From: Trileptium ribeirensis
Lineage: Eukaryota; Nematoda; Enoplea; Enoplida; Thoracostomopsidae
Direction: 5' to 3'
Assembly: GCA_030248225.1 (NCBI GenBank)
Contig: JASANE010027935.1
Coordinates: 1 to 64,000 of the forward strand
DNA length: 64,000 nucleotides
Shown here: piece by piece, positions 58,998 through 64,000 of the stretch
Layout: the number at the start of each line of letters is the position of its first letter
How positions within the stretch are numbered: the stretch's first letter is position 1
The notes under the pieces: model-generated
What the model saw: only the letters and a program-made list of their open reading frames with translations
Databases searched by the model: none
What the model was told of the DNA's origin: nothing
Translations under genes and position numbers: made by a program

Positions 58998-59769
58998 TTC
59001 GCTAGACTTTTTATTTACTTAGTTTTAATTGTTTAAGTAAGTAACAATGAACCTGGGAATTACAAACACGTATTCATAAATTAATATTAGGTGAGTAAAC
59101 ATTTAAACTTGTGAAAACTAGAAACAACGTTTTGGCTTGACCATAATTTTGTCAGTTGTTGGAATTCAGTACTCTCAGAGGGTCTTGATAATGTATATCT
59201 TCGCATCCTAGTAATATGCGCAAAATTTAACATAATTTCAACGGGCATTCGATTTTAAATTTATCGTAACCGCAGAAGAGTTGCACTATCGTCTGTATAA
59301 GTTTCGACTCTCATATGGTGGCGTGTTACGTGCTGCACAGAGCACTTTAGTTTAAAGCTTAAGTGTGTAGAGACATGTGCCTGAATTTATCTTAGCTTTT
59401 TTAGTTTAATCTTGACACATTTTCGTATAATTGAGAATGTAAAGAAATATAATATGTTGTCTCAATTTCCACCGATATTCCAGAAAGGCTGGATTTGCTA
59501 CTGCCATCACGTTGATTAGAGAGTTGCAAAAAGCGAGATATAACAGTGTGAAATAAAATATGAAAATTGATCTTTACAATATTTGCCAAGCTGACATTAA
59601 AAATGTTTTAGATTTTTCAATGTCCGTCTCTTATAAGACATATAAGAATTGGTCTCCACGACGCTGCAACTCAAAGCAATAATTTCGTATTGTTATGCTT
59701 GCTGGCTCCAAATATAATCAAGCCATATATAAATAAAGTATGTTTCAACCTAACTAATTATATACGTTA
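58998..59769. other. Region upstream of paralogue 2
   Basis: A+T-rich and without a recognised gene. It ends at an F3 foldback element about 770 bp upstream of the ATG. No promoter motif could be assigned. Confidence 0.35.
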
Positions 59770-60066
59770 TACCAAGAGTGCATTAGGGAAACTATGACAC
59801 TTCCTTGCACTCATATGTTAGCCTGTGTTTGATGATACGGGTGTTTTCAGCCTGACCCCTTTAGTTTCTAGTTGGGTTGAGATGCCCCGACCCACCCCCC
59901 TCCCCAATTTCTGGGGGATCGGATTATAAGCACCTGCTGGTTCATATTGAGAGCTATCACCCCGAGAAACTGGGGCGGTCAGGCCGAAAACGCCCGTATC
60001 ATCAAACACGGGCTAACATGTGAGTGCAGGAAAGTGTCATACTCTTCCCTAATGCACTCTTGGTTA
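59770..60066. mobile_element. F3 foldback element, longest arms
   Basis: Arms begin ACCAAGAGTGCATTAGGGAA (59771-59790) and end TTCCCTAATGCACTCTTGGT (60045-60064), then run inward through TTGATGATACGGG / CCCGTATCATCAA to TCAGCCTGACC / GGTCAGGCCGA, about 90 bp each. The centre is C- and G-rich. TAT lies on both outer sides. Confidence 0.88.
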
Positions 60067-60137
60067 TGCTCTGCGACTACGTCTTCGAATTTACAACTAC
60101 CGCTAAAAATAAGGCTAATTAATGAAAAAATAACAAA

Positions 60138-60300
60138 AACTGAACTACAAACTCTGAAGCCTAGCTATGTAATAAAATCCATATATTTACCGCTAAAAGA
60201 CATAATTCACTTTAACTCATGATGGAAATTCAACTGGATTGTCGGCGTCGGATTTTGAGCTTGGAAATAGCCTAAACTTATTAAAACCCACTACTAACAC
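60138..60300. repeat. 165-bp dispersed repeat, copy 2
   Basis: Same sequence and orientation as 57690-57855 (CTCTGAAGCCTAGCTATGTA, GGAAATTCAACTGGATTGTC). Not seen elsewhere in the window. Confidence 0.85.
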
Positions 60301-60402
60301 TCAACATATTTGCAACAAAATACTATAACAGGCTGTATATCTTTTCTATACGGCTCCGGAATAAATGCACAAATTGCGTATTTTCTCGAATTTAGTGCAC
60401 TA

Positions 60403-60729
60403 ATGCAAGAGTAAACTTAAGATGCGCCGCCATCCTTCCTCTTTTGACACCATGTACAAAACGTCGTTAGTGAACAAAACTCGGATTTCAATAGCCGTAT
60501 CCTTTTGGCACGTTTTGTTCCATAACGCCATTAGCGAATGCAATTCTGCCAATGTACTTTGACACAAATGTGTTCGCGAACATTTTCGAATTAGAATGTA
60601 TGAAATATAAAACGAACTAATTTATGTTCTTTTATTCAAAAATTAAATTTGTGTTCAGTGAGCAACGGAATTGGATTTGCTTTTGACAAAACAGGATGGT
60701 AAGCAGCACAGCTTAAGTTTACTCATGCA
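60403..60729. mobile_element. F5 inverted-repeat element
   Basis: The left end (TGCAAGAGTAAACTTAAGAT, then CCGCCATCC) pairs with the right end (GGATGGTAAGCAG, then CTTAAGTTTACTCATGCA) over about 45 bp. The left end matches the copy in Wnt intron 1 at 22606. About 330 bp. Confidence 0.8.
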
Positions 60730-61001
60730 TAAAGGAAATGCAAATTTTATTCAAATTCAACTTGCACTGTTTGTTACAAAACAACAAGTCTGAATAGTTA
60801 GGCCTGAATGCCTGAAAATGAAATTATGGCTGAAAATGTATCATGTTCAATAAAAATATCGCAGGTAGTAGGACCTTGTAAGACATTATTAAGTTCACAT
60901 AGCTAGCGCATATAATTTGCGACATAGAATTTAATCGTCATAACTCAGCAAAGGATATTCGGATCGGTTTCATCTATACTCAACATGTCTGTCTTGATGC
61001 G

Positions 61002-61199
61002 TTATAGCGATCTCCATTTTAATTTGTAATATAACATTCTTGAAGACTCAAATGTGTCCTTTTGTAATACTTTGTCCAGTGTAGCCGGTTTTCTAGTGTT
61101 GTGGCTAATTTGGTTTAAAATTTCACCAAATTTTAATTTTTTTCGATGAGCTGATTTTAAATGAGTTTTCCCCAGAGCTGATATTAAATTTATACTCAT
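61002..61199 (-). CDS. Unassigned small basic ORF
   Basis: 65 codons, ATG-started (61199), strongly basic: HLKSAHRKKLKFGEILNQIS, then KPATLDKVLQKD. Amino-acid use is coding-like and the predicted structure would be helical, but there is no signal peptide, no known motif and no paralogue in the window. No poly(A) signal is obvious. It may be a small gene, a fragment of one, or chance. Confidence 0.2.
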   Translation of the reverse strand: MSINLISALGKTHLKSAHRKKLKFGEILNQISHNTRKPATLDKVLQKDTFESSRMLYYKLKWRSL

Positions 61200-63352
61200 G
61201 TTATCTGATACTTGTAGTGCCTTTCATTCAAGTCCATCGATAAATTAATACGCATCGATGAATCCGTGCCAAGAAAACAGTAATAATCGACTTGCATAAT
61301 ACTGCTTAACGTTAAAGTCCAAGGTTTAATCAAAGCTTCGAAAAAAAATCCGTTTTAATATTTTCGACATACCGAACCTGGCACAGTGTCGAAATAAGAA
61401 CCGACATGGTGTCGAGCACAGACTTACCAGTTGTTATTCCTCCTTAACTGAAATCAGTAATAGGTTAAGCCCCAGCAACTAAGATTATATTTTCGCTAAT
61501 TATTCCTGATGTAAATTACGCAAAATTAAACTGAAGTAATCTATAGGCTAAAGTTTTGACTGATAATAATTTACAAAATTCATATAATTTTGACATTATT
61601 ATACTCAATCCAAGTTCATCATTCAATGATTAAGCAGTATGTTGGCAAATATGTATGCTATTAACAAATTTCAAAATAGCTACATGGAAATAACCATTGT
61701 GGCTGTCAAAGATAGCTTTCGATTAAAAAGTAACAACAAATTGCAAATGACCACAATCATAGGGGGTAGCCATATCAACACCTCTAACGCCCTGAGGATC
61801 GGGCCACCAGAATAATTAGGAAAGTCGTTTTATTTTTCTCTGAGTCACAGTTGTTGAAATAAAATGCCGGTCTTTTACATGCAAGCAAAAATTAGCTATG
61901 TAATTAATTATTATAAAACTTTTAGATATAAAAAAAACTTGACAACAAAATATATAATTTTACTAAATATATTTCCGCAGAAGCAGAACTAATGTGAGAT
62001 ATATTAATGGCTCGATGGGCAATAAAGACACCAACCTTTGTGCAAAGTTGAGTTTCGATAACTTACTTCCGTTGTAGAGTTTATTTGAATTCTCATTTAT
62101 TTAATTAATGTTTGCTAGGACCTAGTGTCTATAAGACCCAATGATAAATAATTGTATTTAGTGACATTAGTGGTGGCATCAGCAGGTCCAGTTTATGAGG
62201 CTGTTGGCTTTGGCATGGCATAGTATTCGTAATGACGCAGTCGGCATTTGCTACTAATTTTAGGAACTCAGTTTTCTCCAATTGAACTAAAATTGTATCC
62301 AAGTTTTCGTATTTTTCTTAATTGTGGCTAAAAATTCGTCCAATTTTTGCTAACTTGAAATAATTTTTACCAAATTTTGGCATGATTTCCGAATTTTGCT
62401 GAGCCGTTGCAGGGGTGGTACAACCCCCAAAGGGTAACCCCTACCCTCTATAGCAACTATGTAAGATATACAAATTGAATTTAAAGTGAGGAAATAGTAG
62501 AAGAAAGGAGAGGAGAAAACAGACAAGAAGAAAGGAAAAAAAAGAAAGAGGAAGAAGCCCAACAAAACAACCACACACAACCACCACCAACCAAACATAC
62601 ATCACATATATAGTGGTAGACTGGTCCCGCACAAATTTCAAAATAAATCAACGCCCCTGACTCCCAAGATGCCCACTTTAGCACATTCTGTACCAAGACA
62701 ATGTATATGTTCTAGAAATTACATGGTTTTTTGTTGCTTTTCAACCAGGAACAAAGTTCGCAACCGAAAGAACACATAAACTGTCTACTACAACTGCATT
62801 CGAAGTTAAAATAAATTCAGCTGTTCTAACAAGTATTACATTTTTGTTTATGCATATGACTTTGATGACTAGTCACACATATATCTCTGAAGATATATTT
62901 TACACCTTCGTATTAATAATTATTTCTATGCTGAGTTTAAACTATTGTCTTAATTTCCGTTTAGAGTTTTTGTTGTAGGCTATCCTAACATCAGCTTTAA
63001 CTTCAATACGTAGCATAGCAACGCACCCACCTTGTATAAACCACGCCTTAGAGAAATGTAAATATGTAAAATAAAGGCTGAAGGCATGGTCTCAGAATTT
63101 TAGCAAAATTGCAAAAATTTAAAAACCGAGGAAGTAGGTAAAATTATGAGAAAAATGGTGACAAAGAAAAATTTTAGTTTACTCCGCCGGAATCACCTAC
63201 CGTCTAAACAAACGAACACCTATGGATTACGCCTGCATATATATCCAAGCCAAACCAAAGCCCCATGCGGTAATCTGCTTAGTACCAGTCATGGAGACCA
63301 ATTATTATAACTGAGATTAAGTCGGCTAAATTTTGCTATATCGAAATAAGTA
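61200..63352. other. Intergenic with a purine-rich tract
   Basis: 62488-62557 is almost all A and G on the + strand (AGAAGAAAGGAGAGGAGAAA and similar), followed at 62558-62600 by an A/C-only stretch (CCACACACAACCACCACC). The overlapping hydrophobic minus-strand frames (Phe/Leu/Ser-rich) are by-products of this composition. 62300-62400 has F10-like CCAATTTT motifs. No gene recognised. Confidence 0.5.
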
Positions 63353-63485
63353 ATAGTTGTAGCACAGCTCTCGTGCGTTACGTGATTTGTACGAGTTGTG
63401 ACGAGTTCAGTCGAGTGCGTCAGCACGAAGCAACACAATCGTGAGTTCAGATCACTTGACGCACACCTGGCCGTGCTACAACTCA
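63353..63485. repeat. Foldback sequence
   Basis: GTTGTAGCAC (about 63356) pairs with GTGCTACAAC (about 63473). Inside, GTGCGTTACG and ACGCAC pair partially, and a CGTGCGT/ACGAGTT-rich centre repeats ACGAGTT twice. No coding capacity. Confidence 0.55.
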
Positions 63486-63488
63486 CTT

Positions 63489-63565
63489 GTAATACAGCTA
63501 ATTTAGCTAACCGTGCGTTAAGTCAATTTGATGCACGGTTTTAACTATAGCTTTAGCTGTGTTAC
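63489..63565. repeat. Nested hairpin of about 77 bp
   Basis: The outer stem GTAATACAGCTAATTTAGCT pairs with AGCTTTAGCTGTGTTAC (63549-63565). The inner stem AACCGTGC (63509-63516) pairs with GCACGGTT (63533-63540). It lies four bases after the preceding foldback, so the two may be parts of one element. Confidence 0.6.
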
Positions 63566-64000
63566 AATATATAATAGGACACAGTGGTTATGTGTACTGA
63601 AATTCCATGTAATAAACGATGACACAAATCCCACTCCGCTCAGCTCCGATAATTAGGGGGAAAATCTTCTTTTACCCCTTATGGTTATCTATACCTGAGA
63701 CGTGGTTTACCTTATCTTGTCTCCCAGATGTCGTCTCCAAATTAGCTACAGATGTGTTTTATAATTTGCCCCCTCCCCCCGCCCAGACTAAAAATCGTTC
63801 CCTACCGCCTGGTGGTTACATATTTGCTATAAAATACTATTATGGGTTATTCTTTCTTTCTTTCTATAAAGGTTTAAATTTACTACACGAATGCTTTAGT
63901 TTCACACTATAAGCCCAGCAGCATTTGGGAATGCAAATGTTACCTTATTCATGCACTGCTGCGATCACGCAGCACAGTTGTTCACATCCCGAGTCTCGGA
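63566..64000. other. Intergenic to window end
   Basis: A 97-codon frame (63619-63912, +) begins with ATG but contains a run of CCCCCTCCCCCCGCCC and no motif. It is not called. Nothing else recognised. Confidence 0.4.

Noticed and set aside
62350..62696. Hydrophobic minus-strand ORFs
   Set aside because: Three overlapping frames are all Phe/Leu/Ser-rich because the + strand is a polypurine tract.
63619..63912. 97-codon ORF at the window end
   Set aside because: ATG-started but crosses a C-rich low-complexity run and has no domain or signal peptide.

Overview
This is animal nuclear DNA. It is A+T-rich, gene-poor and intron-rich, with no operons and many tandem repeats and short transposon relics. 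A split Wnt gene on the + strand fixes it as metazoan. I cannot place the phylum. The divergent Wnt and the repeat content would fit a flatworm, tunicate or other fast-evolving invertebrate, but that is inference.

Layout. 0-21 kb is non-coding: relics of at least four recurring inverted-repeat element families (called F1-F5 and F10 here), a decayed Ty3/gypsy pol fragment (5.65-6.48 kb) followed by a 212-bp satellite, a 98-bp satellite, and two adjacent 265-bp piggyBac-like miniature elements that carry a tRNA-like pol III promoter. 21.8-34.6 kb holds three exons of a Wnt gene with matching intron phases. Its introns contain repeats of 165 bp and 107 bp, an F5 element and a hydrophobic minus-strand ORF. 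The start codon exon was not found. 34.8-44.3 kb is repeats, including a 192-bp satellite, plus the first of two related small secreted-protein genes (39326-39571, minus). 44.7-47.3 kb is a hAT-like element flanked by a near-perfect 8-bp duplication. Inside it sits a second element with 52-bp inverted ends that carries an integrase-type H2C2 zinc finger fused to an OTU cysteine protease domain. 47.4-64 kb is mostly repeats, including a 35-bp minisatellite, plus the second small secreted-protein gene (58755-58997, minus).

Two results stand out. First, the Wnt protein has lost the serine and the HG.SG motif at the tip of its lipid-carrying thumb loop, and has an N-glycosylation sequon there instead. 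Second, the two small secreted proteins, about 19 kb apart and clearly paralogous, share a signal peptide, a GKES.TP block, an R-W-S-R cleavage-like site and a C-terminus ending in W-[L/F]-G (Gly followed by Arg in one, by the stop in the other). This looks like a family of amidated peptide precursors that I do not recognise.

The genes do not form a visible pathway. The Wnt product would be a secreted signalling protein. The two small genes would give secreted peptides. Everything else supported here is mobile or repetitive DNA. Most predicted open frames begin at TTG or GTG, or lie in repeats, and were left out.
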